6,418 bases of DNA from JBBQQK01 sp038216025 (GCA_038216025.1 JBBQQK010000062.1:1-6418); one strand, 5' to 3'. Shown: positions 1 to 4,538, counted from the stretch's first letter. The notes: generated by a model from the letters alone, not told the origin. Numbers and translations: made by a program.

Positions 1-5
1 CCGGA

Positions 6-34
6 TTGACAAAACGATACTTTTTTAATATAAT
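6..34 (+). promoter_or_regulatory. Promoter of rplA
   Basis: The -35 box TTGACA (6-11) and the -10 box TATAAT (29-34) are both exact sigma-70-type consensus, 17 bases apart. Transcription should start near 41, giving a 5'-UTR of about 60 nt before the rplA ATG at 101. L1 is therefore probably transcribed on its own rather than only by read-through from an upstream rplK, which is not in view. Confidence 0.88.
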
Positions 35-53
35 CTCAATATTAATTATAAAA

Positions 54-95
54 GTGGGAGGTCGCCAACGGCGAACCGCTTGAACCACGAAGGAG
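54..95 (+). promoter_or_regulatory. Putative L1-binding autoregulatory element and rplA ribosome binding site
   Basis: The 5'-UTR can fold into a two-part hairpin. The lower stem pairs GTGG (54-57) with CCAC (85-88). The upper stem pairs 60-66 with 70-77, with one bulged A and an AAC loop. Between them is an asymmetric internal loop of GA (58-59) against seven bases (78-84). This short-GA/long-purine-rich arrangement resembles L1-binding mRNA sites described from Methanocaldococcus and Escherichia coli L1 operons, which mimic the L1 site on 23S rRNA. The Shine-Dalgarno AGGAG (91-95) follows two bases after the lower stem, so bound L1 could block initiation. Fold and spacing are seen in the sequence; L1 binding is inferred. 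Confidence 0.5.
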
Positions 96-100
96 AAAAA

Positions 101-928
101 ATGGCAAAAAAAGAAAATGCCAAAAATTCGCCAGCCGGCGAAGAAGATGCGACCGAAGAAGTCGTTTCCGAGAAAGACCTTTTGAAAGAGGCTGAAGAGA
201 GAGAAAAAGCTCGAAAAGAGCAAGAAGAAGCAGCAAAGATTGAAGAAAAGGCTGTAAAAGCAGCTGAGAAAGAAGCCAAAAAAGAAGAAAAACAGACTGT
301 TGCTCAGCAAAAACGAAGAAAGCCACGTCACGGCAAAAATTACCGCAAATTGGCTGAAAAGATTGAAAAAGATAAAGCATATGCGATCGATGAAGCAATT
401 GCTCTTGCTCTTGAAACTTCACCGGCTAAATTTGATGCTACCGTTGAATTACACGTTAAAATATCCAGCAAAGAAAAAACTCCACCACGTGGTCTAGTAG
501 TACTTCCTGGCGGCGTTGCAAAAGAAAAGAACGTTTTGGAAGTAACCGAAGCTAACATTGATGATGTCATCGCAAATATTAGAGCTGGCAAATTTGATTT
601 TGATATCATGGTTGCCGATGTCAAAATGATGCCTAAGTTGGCTAGTCTTGCTAAAATTTTGGGTCCTAAAGGACTTATGCCTTCACCAAAGGCCGGTACT
701 GCTGTTGAAGATGTACAGAAAGCGGCAGCTGAGCTAAAAGGTGGAAAAGTAGAGTATCGAGCAGATAAAACCAATGTTGTCCATATGGCTCTTGGAAAAA
801 TCTCTTTCGGTCCTGAAAGAATTAAGAAAAACTATGATGCAGTTCTATCCGTTTTGCCTTCAAGAAGAATTGATTCTATATACCTGACCTCAACAATGGG
901 TCCAAGCATACTCGTATCCGTTAAATAA
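101..928 (+). CDS. rplA: Ribosomal protein L1 (uL1) with charged N-terminal extension
   Basis: L1 binds 23S rRNA at the mobile L1 stalk beside the E site and helps release deacylated tRNA; in many bacteria it also represses its own mRNA. The 275-residue product is longer than the usual 225-235. Residues 1 to about 75 are a Lys/Glu/Ala-rich, probably helical or coiled-coil tail absent from typical L1. The L1 core starts near HGKNYRKLAEKIEK (77-90) and contains the family signature LGPKGLMPSPKAGT (187-200) and a C-terminal STMGPSI. Domain II appears about 15 residues short, running quickly from LPGGVAKEKNVLEV (135-148) to NIDDVIANIRAGKFDFD. The ATG at 101 is chosen because AGGAG (91-95) precedes it. 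An in-frame TTG at 80 has no ribosome binding site and lies inside the leader fold. Confidence 0.96.
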   Translation: MAKKENAKNSPAGEEDATEEVVSEKDLLKEAEEREKARKEQEEAAKIEEKAVKAAEKEAKKEEKQTVAQQKRRKPRHGKNYRKLAEKIEKDKAYAIDEAIALALETSPAKFDATVELHVKISSKEKTPPRGLVVLPGGVAKEKNVLEVTEANIDDVIANIRAGKFDFDIMVADVKMMPKLASLAKILGPKGLMPSPKAGTAVEDVQKAAAELKGGKVEYRADKTNVVHMALGKISFGPERIKKNYDAVLSVLPSRRIDSIYLTSTMGPSILVSVK

Positions 929-950
929 GCACACAAGCAAATATATGATG

Positions 951-983
951 GAAAATCGTCCTGAAACTCCGGGGCGATTTTTC
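951..983 (+). terminator. Intrinsic terminator of rplA
   Basis: AAAATCGTCC (952-961) pairs with GGGCGATTTT (972-981) over ten positions including one G-U pair. The loop is ten bases (962-971) and the 3' arm runs into a T tract (978-982). It lies 23 bases after the rplA stop and separates rplA from rplJL. Confidence 0.82.
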
Positions 984-1021
984 GTATTGTAGCTTCAGTA
1001 CTATAAAAATACCAGAAACTG

Positions 1022-1222
1022 ATGTATATTCATGGCGTGGAAGACAATAATTATAAAAATATTGAATATCAATCGGTTCGTAGCGAAATTGCTGATAGAG
1101 TTAAAATTTTGCATAATACTATCAACTTTTGTATTGCGATAATTGCTGTTGAGCTAATCGTTATTTCCTTTGCTATTTTTTGTGATGCAAATCACTGCCC
1201 TGGTTGCGGCCACATCGGGTGA
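1022..1222 (+). CDS. Possible small single-span membrane protein (uncertain)
   Basis: This 66-codon frame is not recognised with confidence. A polar N-terminal part (YQSVRSEIADRVKILHNT, about residues 17-34) is followed by one hydrophobic segment (CIAIIAVELIVISFAIF, about 37-53) and a short tail with a CPGC pair. A polar helix followed by a membrane span is a pattern I recall from small Patescibacteria membrane proteins, so this may be a shortened relative or a decayed remnant. Support is weak: no clear Shine-Dalgarno lies before the ATG, the only promoter hint is TATAAA at 1002-1007 without a good -35, and a palindromic repeat starts six bases after the stop. It may not be a real gene. Confidence 0.3.
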   Translation: MYIHGVEDNNYKNIEYQSVRSEIADRVKILHNTINFCIAIIAVELIVISFAIFCDANHCPGCGHIG

Positions 1223-1227
1223 GTTTC

Positions 1228-1304
1228 TGTCATGCTGAATTTATTTCAGCATCTCGTGTTCAATTTTATATAGCTTGGGATCCTGAAACAAGTTCAGGAT
1301 GACA
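1228..1304. repeat. Palindromic repeat of two related hairpins (REP/MITE-like)
   Basis: Two hairpins stand in inverted orientation. In the first, ATGCTGAA (1232-1239) pairs with TTCAGCAT (1245-1252). In the second, ATCCTGAA (1280-1287) pairs with TTCAGGAT (1293-1300). The outer ends TGTCAT and ATGACA are also complementary, so the whole element is one imperfect 77-base palindrome. The core GTCATCCTGAA..TTCAGGAT resembles, from memory, a dispersed palindrome common in many bacterial genomes. It contains no ORF. Confidence 0.75.
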
Positions 1305-1338
1305 CTTCGGGAGGTTCTCGGATTCGGGTTTGTAATTG

Positions 1339-1367
1339 TTGACTCTTTTTGCTTAATGTGTTAATAT
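1339..1367 (+). promoter_or_regulatory. Promoter of rplJ-rplL
   Basis: The -35 box TTGACT (1339-1344) matches consensus at 5 of 6 positions and the -10 box TAATAT (1362-1367) at 4 of 6, with 17 bases between. Transcription would start near 1374, just before the L10 leader fold at 1383, the position expected for its promoter. Confidence 0.72.
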
Positions 1368-1382
1368 TAATTCATAAACATT

Positions 1383-1463
1383 CCGTAGACAGTAGGCGCG
1401 CAAGCTTAATTTCCTACCTAGGCAAAAAGATAAAGCAATACAATTGCTCATTTATGTCTGCGG
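1383..1463 (+). ncRNA. Ribosomal protein L10 leader RNA
   Basis: This cis-regulatory RNA lets L10, or the L10-L12 complex, control its own operon. The family's conserved string is present: AGACAGTAGGCGC (1387-1399), then GCTTAAT (1404-1410) and TCCTACCTAGG (1412-1422). Stem P1 pairs CCGTAGAC (1383-1390) with GTCTGCGG (1456-1463). Stem P2 pairs GTAGG (1392-1396) with CCTAC (1413-1417). A third hairpin pairs AGCAAT (1434-1439) with ATTGCT (1443-1448). The position upstream of rplJ and right after a promoter fits the family. The 3' strand of P1 is shared with the following terminator, so the two cannot form together. Confidence 0.88.
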
Positions 1464-1481
1464 AAGCGCAGATTTTTTATT
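1457..1481 (+). terminator. Leader terminator/attenuator of rplJ-rplL
   Basis: TCTGCG (1457-1462) pairs with CGCAGA (1467-1472) around a GAAG loop, followed by TTTTTTATTT. It sits after the L10 leader and about 170 bases before rplJ, so it is an attenuator rather than the end of a gene. Transcription attenuation by L10-L12 is known for the Bacillus subtilis rplJL leader. Confidence 0.8.
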
Positions 1482-1571
1482 TAATGGCCAAGTGTCGTTA
1501 AACAATCTTTCCAAAGCTTAGCGCGGAGGATGGTAATAATTATTAATAACCAATACTCAAGAAACAATAAC

Positions 1572-1624
1572 CAGTTAATAATCAATCAAACAAATATTCA
1601 AAATATTTTGATTATTGGAAACTG
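1572..1624 (+). promoter_or_regulatory. A+T-rich hairpin in the rplJ 5'-UTR
   Basis: CAGTT (1572-1576) and AATAATCAA (1577-1585) pair with TTGATTATT (1608-1616) and AACTG (1620-1624), giving 14 base pairs with a three-base bulge. Inside, AAATATT (1592-1598) can pair with AATATTT (1602-1608). The stem is almost all A-T, so its stability is modest. It lies 19 bases before the rplJ Shine-Dalgarno. No function can be assigned. Confidence 0.35.
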
Positions 1625-1652
1625 TTCCTTGTGAATTGTTTCGGAGAAACAG

Positions 1653-2177
1653 ATGGCAAAGACTAAAGTACAAAAAGAAGAGATGCTTGCCAAACTCGAT
1701 GACCAGATCGAAAGAATGAAATCGGCTGTCATCGTAGATTATCAAGGATTGAAAGTTAAGGATTCGGAAGAATTAAGAAGGGTTCTTCGTGACAAGAGCG
1801 TTGAGTTCACAGTCGCAAAGAATACATTGGTTAAGATCGCCTTGAAAAAGGGTGGAATCGAATACGATGAGAGCGTCTTCAAAAAACCGGTTGCTATCGC
1901 ATTTGCAATGGAAGACGAGATAGCGCCAGCCAAAGAGATTACTTTGTTTGCAAAGAAAAATGAAGCACTTGAGATCTTGGGCGGTATCATGGAAAAGAAG
2001 TTTATTGACCATGTTTCGGTCGCAAAATTGGCTTCGCTTCCAACCAAAGATCAGCTTCGAGCACAATTGGTTGGCACAATCGCTGCACCGCTCAATGGTA
2101 TGGTAAATGTGTTCGCCGGAAACCTACGCGGATTGGTCAACGTGATGAATGCTTTGAGAGAGAAAAAAGAAGCATAA
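1653..2177 (+). CDS. rplJ: Ribosomal protein L10 (uL10)
   Basis: L10 anchors the L12 dimers to 23S rRNA near L11 and forms the base of the stalk that recruits EF-Tu, EF-G, IF2 and release factors. The 174-residue product has the usual length. The N-terminal rRNA-binding domain shows typical features: a Lys-rich start, SAVIVDYQGLKVKDSEELRR (29-48) and VEFTVAKNTLVKIAL (50-64). The C-terminal helix (LPTKDQLRAQLVGTIAAPLN, then GMVNVFAGNLRGLVNVMNAL) is the L12-binding segment. The start is supported by GGAG (1643-1646) six bases upstream. It shares a transcript with rplL 79 bases downstream and sits under the L10 leader. Confidence 0.97.
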   Translation: MAKTKVQKEEMLAKLDDQIERMKSAVIVDYQGLKVKDSEELRRVLRDKSVEFTVAKNTLVKIALKKGGIEYDESVFKKPVAIAFAMEDEIAPAKEITLFAKKNEALEILGGIMEKKFIDHVSVAKLASLPTKDQLRAQLVGTIAAPLNGMVNVFAGNLRGLVNVMNALREKKEA

Positions 2178-2256
2178 TCTGGTAAATGGATATTGAAATA
2201 AATTCAGTATGATAAGTAAGTATTAATTATAAAAAATAATAAGTTAGGAGATTAAA

Positions 2257-2670
2257 ATGGAAGAAGAAAAAAAGGAAGTTGTAATTCCTGCAAAGTTTGA
2301 AAAATTGATCGCTGAGATCGATAAAATGTCAGTTCTCGATCTTTCAGAGTTCGTTAAAGTTCTTGAAGATCACTACGGAGTAAGCGCTGCTGCTCCTATG
2401 GCTATGATGGCTGGTCCTGCAGCTGCTGCTGGTGAAGCCGCAGAAGTAGAAGAGAAGACCGCATTTGACGTTATTCTTACCGGTGCTGGTGCACAAAAGA
2501 TTGCTGTAATTAAGGCTGTTCGAGAAATCAAACCAGAACTTGGCCTTAAAGAAGCTAAAGACCTTGTTGATGGCGCTCCAAAAGAAGTCCTCAAAGGTGC
2601 TAAAAAAGAAGATGCAGAAGCTGCTAAAGCTAAACTTGAAACTGCTGGCGCAACTGTAGAAATGAAATAA
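2257..2670 (+). CDS. rplL: Ribosomal protein L7/L12 (bL12)
   Basis: L12 is present in several copies per ribosome; its C-terminal domain contacts translation GTPases. The 137-residue product is slightly longer than the common 120-130, with about ten extra charged residues at the N-terminus. The parts are in normal order: dimerisation domain (about 11-42, KLIAEIDKMSVLDLSEFVKV), Ala/Met/Gly-rich hinge (43-63), and C-terminal domain (about 67-137). That last domain has the conserved KIAVIKAVREI and LGLKEAKDLVDGAPKEVLKG. The ATG at 2257 follows AGGAG (2246-2250) by six bases. It is the last gene before a very strong terminator. No internal promoter was convincing in the 79-base spacer after rplJ. 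Confidence 0.98.
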   Translation: MEEEKKEVVIPAKFEKLIAEIDKMSVLDLSEFVKVLEDHYGVSAAAPMAMMAGPAAAAGEAAEVEEKTAFDVILTGAGAQKIAVIKAVREIKPELGLKEAKDLVDGAPKEVLKGAKKEDAEAAKAKLETAGATVEMK

Positions 2671-2700
2671 GTGTTCGCTATAAGCTGATAAGTTGATCAG

Positions 2701-2736
2701 CAACGAAAAAGAGCCCCTCGGGGCTTTTTTTCGTTG
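2701..2736. terminator. Strong terminator of the rplJ-rplL operon
   Basis: AGCCCC (2712-2717) faces GGGGCT (2720-2725), and the stem is extended by CAACGAAAAA (2701-2710) against the T run plus CGTTG (2726-2736). The eight-T tract makes it a good forward terminator, and the mirrored A tract could make it work on the other strand. The last bases overlap the -35 box of the next promoter. Confidence 0.93.
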
Positions 2737-2761
2737 ACTTAGTTATAAATTAATGTATAAT
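2734..2761 (+). promoter_or_regulatory. Promoter of the 56-codon gene
   Basis: TTGACT (2734-2739) and an exact TATAAT (2756-2761) are 16 bases apart, putting the start near 2768. The -35 box overlaps the 3' end of the preceding terminator, so the two units are packed end to start. Confidence 0.8.
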
Positions 2762-2798
2762 ATGCAGCACAATCACTTTTCGCCCAGGAGTACGGAAA

Positions 2799-2969
2799 AT
2801 GGAAAATAGGACGAGAAAGGTAAGCGAAGGACGCCCAAGAGTGTCCTTGGTAACTTGGCGTAGAGGAAAGCCTGTCACATGGACGGATCTGAGGCCAAAA
2901 GACAGGAACGGAATTCCTGTAGTCGGCTCATTGAGGGTTCATTATAAAGGGGAGCCGATCAAGTCGTGA
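2799..2969 (+). CDS. Small basic protein of unknown function (56 aa)
   Basis: I do not recognise this protein. It reads MENRTRKVSEGRPRV at the N-terminus and continues with TWRRGKPVTWTDLRPKDRNG and IPVVGSLRVHYKGEPIKS. It is Arg/Lys-rich, without cysteine or a membrane segment, and the alternating VVGSLRVHYKG end suggests beta strands. AGGAG (2786-2790) lies eight bases before the ATG. A consensus promoter is 38 bases upstream of the ATG and a terminator starts eight bases after the stop, so this is a complete one-gene unit. The reading frame also contains several good RNA stems (2902-2920, 2923-2958 and the alternatives at 2827-2861), so a structured RNA, or an RNA that also encodes a peptide, remains possible. 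Confidence 0.6.
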   Translation: MENRTRKVSEGRPRVSLVTWRRGKPVTWTDLRPKDRNGIPVVGSLRVHYKGEPIKS

Positions 2970-2976
2970 TCACAGT

Positions 2977-3011
2977 TGCGGACGTTCTCAACGAGAGAGC
3001 GTCCGCATTTT
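2977..3011 (+). terminator. Terminator after the 56-codon gene
   Basis: TGCGGACG (2977-2984) pairs exactly with CGTCCGCA (3000-3007), with a further CTC/GAG pairing inside the loop, followed by TTTTAATTT. Confidence 0.85.
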
Positions 3012-3031
3012 AATTTAGTTTGCTTTTTTCC

Positions 3032-3060
3032 TTGTTATTTAAGGTATACAATAATATTGT
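3032..3060 (+). promoter_or_regulatory. Possible promoter of the 28-codon gene
   Basis: TTGTTA (3032-3037) and TATTGT (3055-3060) are 17 bases apart, each matching consensus at 4 of 6 positions. An alternative pair is TTGCTT (3020-3025) with TATACA (3045-3050) at a longer 19-base spacing. The choice between them is open. Confidence 0.4.
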
Positions 3061-3091
3061 ATGTATTCGATTTGGAAAGGGGGAACGCCAT

Positions 3092-3178
3092 ATGAGACGC
3101 AGAATCTTGAGAAGATTGCGCAATGGAATCTTTGGACGCCTAGGGAACATTTGGCGCCTACCGGTGCCTGCTCTATGA
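3092..3178 (+). CDS. Arginine-rich micropeptide (28 aa), function unknown
   Basis: The peptide begins MRRRILRRLRNGIFGRL and ends GNIWRLPVPAL. It has eight arginines and no acidic residues, with Ile/Leu/Phe/Trp spaced to form a cationic amphipathic helix. That could suit binding to RNA or membranes, but nothing identifies its role. AAGGGGG (3077-3083) lies eight bases before the ATG, a fair Shine-Dalgarno allowing one wobble pair. Two adjacent DNA segments are near-copies (GGAATCTTTGGACGCCTA and GGAACATTTGGCGCCTA), so GIFGRL and GNIWRL look like a duplicated module. The segment also folds (3153-3168), so a small RNA is an alternative. A hairpin follows at 3199-3226. Confidence 0.45.
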   Translation: MRRRILRRLRNGIFGRLGNIWRLPVPAL

Positions 3179-3198
3179 GGCATGGGAGTACTTGAGTA

Positions 3199-3234
3199 GG
3201 GGGCTGGCGGAAATTTGTCAGTCCCTTCTTTATT
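3199..3234 (+). terminator. Probable terminator after the 28-codon gene
   Basis: GGGGCTGGC (3200-3208) pairs with GTCAGTCCC (3217-3225) over nine positions including two G-U pairs, with an eight-base loop, followed by TTCTTTATTT. The interrupted T tract makes it weaker than the other terminators here. Confidence 0.6.
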
Positions 3235-3251
3235 TATTCACTATTTTATTG

Positions 3252-3257
3252 TATAAT
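3252..3257 (+). promoter_or_regulatory. -10 box of tgt, implying a leaderless mRNA
   Basis: An exact TATAAT ends eight bases before the A of the tgt ATG, so transcription should begin at about 3263-3266, at or within a few bases of the start codon. No recognisable -35 box is found at 15-18 bases upstream; the region is T-rich. There is no Shine-Dalgarno between it and the ATG. Confidence 0.55.
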
Positions 3258-3265
3258 AATGACTT

Positions 3266-4507
3266 ATGGTATATAACCTCATCAAAAAACTTAAAAATGG
3301 TGTGAGAGTAGGGGAGCTCACCACACCCCATGGGACGATTAAAACGCCCTTTTTTATGCCTGTGGCAACGCAGGGTAGCGTAAAATCAGTTTCGTCTGAA
3401 GACCTCAAAAATTTAGGCGCTCAAATCGTGTTATCAAACACTTATCACCTATACTTGCGTCCAGGGGAACAGCTGATAAAAAAAATAGGCGGATTGCATT
3501 CTTTTATGAATTGGGACGGACCGATTTTGACTGATTCGGGAGGTTATCAAGTATTTTCTCTTGGAAAAAATAGCCAAGACGCAAGCGACAATAGCCAGAA
3601 AAATTCTAATAATAAAATTTCAATTCCAAAACGAAGCATGGGCAAATCGCTGGTTAAGATTACAGATGAGGGAGTAGAATTTACATCGCATTTGGATGGC
3701 TCTAAACACATGTTTACGCCCGAAAAAGTGATTCAAATCCAACTTGATCTAGGTGTGGATATCTTGATGCCGTTAGACTTTTGTCCAAGCGGTAAGGCAA
3801 CGAAGAACGAGATTAAACGAGCTTGTGAGATAACTATTGAGTGGGCGAAACGGTCTAAAATATATTTTTTGGAACGAGTTACTAGTCATCAGTCGTCAGT
3901 CGTAAGTAATACTGAAGACTTGGGACTAAAGACTGAAAACTTGCAAGAGCGTCCTCTTCTCCACGGAATAGTTCAGGGCGGACTTTATCCTGATTTGAGA
4001 ACTTGGTGCGCAGAGGAATTAATTAAGCTTGATTTCGATGGATATTCTGTTGGCGGATTGGCGGTTGATCTAGAAACGCGTGATATGTGGGATGTTGTAA
4101 AGCAGATGGGGGAGATGCTCCCCGAAGATAAACAGAGGTATTTGATGGGAGTAGGCACTCCTGACGATATCCTGATGGCCACTAAACTGGGCATGGACAT
4201 GTTTGATTGTGTTTTACCCACAAGAATGGCAAGACATGGATCCGTCTATCGACGGATAGTTTCCAGTTCTCAGTTTTCAGTTTCCAATCAATATGAAAGT
4301 GTAAATCTTCTTAATTCCAAATACCGCACGGATGGGGGAGTGATAGATCAAAAATGTGCTTGCCCAGCTTGCGGCAGGGGATATAGCCGAGCTTATATTT
4401 CACATTTGTTACGCTCAAACGAAATTCTGGGATTGCGTTTGGCTACCTTGCATAATTTGCATACGTATCTTCATGCAATGCAATTTATTCGAGAAGATAA
4501 AATTTGA
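3266..4507 (+). CDS. tgt: tRNA-guanine transglycosylase
   Basis: Tgt exchanges guanine 34 in the anticodon of GUN-type tRNAs for preQ1, or for a salvaged queuine-type base in some bacteria. The family core is intact: TTPHGTIKTPFFMPVATQGS (19-38), LTDSGGYQVFSLG (88-100) with a catalytic Asp, the base-recognition DFC (171-173), GIVQGG (234-239), GGLAV (263-267), and MFDCVLPTR (312-320) with nucleophile Asp314. The zinc site is C364, C366, C369 and H396. At 413 residues it exceeds the usual 370-380 because of low-complexity inserts near 101-129, 203-229 and 332-345; the last two are built from 7-base DNA repeats. The start has no Shine-Dalgarno, and an upstream ATG at 3259 stops after five codons. 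No queuosine genes are in view. Confidence 0.96.
   Translation: MVYNLIKKLKNGVRVGELTTPHGTIKTPFFMPVATQGSVKSVSSEDLKNLGAQIVLSNTYHLYLRPGEQLIKKIGGLHSFMNWDGPILTDSGGYQVFSLGKNSQDASDNSQKNSNNKISIPKRSMGKSLVKITDEGVEFTSHLDGSKHMFTPEKVIQIQLDLGVDILMPLDFCPSGKATKNEIKRACEITIEWAKRSKIYFLERVTSHQSSVVSNTEDLGLKTENLQERPLLHGIVQGGLYPDLRTWCAEELIKLDFDGYSVGGLAVDLETRDMWDVVKQMGEMLPEDKQRYLMGVGTPDDILMATKLGMDMFDCVLPTRMARHGSVYRRIVSSSQFSVSNQYESVNLLNSKYRTDGGVIDQKCACPACGRGYSRAYISHLLRSNEILGLRLATLHNLHTYLHAMQFIREDKI
3569..3597 (+). repeat. Short direct repeat in the first tgt insert
   Basis: AATAGCCA occurs at 3569 and again at 3590, 21 bases apart (three times seven). It encodes the Asn/Ser/Gln-rich start of an insert between SLGK and ITDEGVEF, where family members normally have only a few residues. 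Confidence 0.45.
3881..3943 (+). repeat. Heptanucleotide repeat inside tgt (nine degenerate units)
   Basis: Read in sevens from 3881: ACTAGTC, ATCAGTC, GTCAGTC, GTAAGTA, ATACTGA, AGACTTG, GGACTAA, AGACTGA, AAACTTG. ACT or AGT recurs in register every seven bases. Seven is not a multiple of three, so the encoded insert (about residues 206-226, Ser/Val/Thr/Leu-rich) shows no simple short peptide repeat. Confidence 0.7.
4258..4285 (-). repeat. Heptanucleotide repeat inside tgt, opposite orientation
   Basis: Four units in register: AGTTTCC, AGTTCTC, AGTTTTC, AGTTTCC. On the minus strand they read GGAAACT, GAAAACT, GAGAACT and GGAAACT, related to the AAACTTG/AGACTGA units at 3881-3943. They encode SSSQFSVSN before the zinc-binding region. 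Confidence 0.65.
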
Positions 4508-4509
4508 AT

Positions 4510-4538
4510 TTGACTGAGTGTGAAACTTTCGGGATAAT
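4510..4538 (+). promoter_or_regulatory. Promoter of the acidic-protein gene
   Basis: TTGACT (4510-4515) and GATAAT (4533-4538) each match consensus at 5 of 6 positions with a 17-base spacer. It starts three bases after the tgt stop; transcription would begin near 4545. Confidence 0.72.

Noticed and set aside
80..100. TTG start extending L1 by seven residues (MNHEGEK)
   Set aside because: It has no ribosome binding site, and the Shine-Dalgarno AGGAG for the ATG at 101 would lie inside it.
46..774. Minus-strand ORFs across rplA
   Set aside because: They are mirror frames of the coding sequence, Ser/Phe/Leu-rich, without promoters or ribosome binding sites.
1228..1304. CRISPR array
   Set aside because: There are only two hairpins in inverted orientation, with no regular direct repeats and spacers.
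1530..1634. 34-codon ORF in the rplJ leader preceded by GGAGG
   Set aside because: The GGAGG touches the ATG with no spacing, and the peptide is Asn/Ile-rich as expected from random A+T-rich DNA. A leader peptide is not excluded but is unsupported.
2863..2885. RNase P RNA resemblance (GAGGAAAG near 2864)
   Set aside because: Only this short string matches; the other conserved RNase P segments are absent, the unit is too short, and an intact reading frame runs through it.
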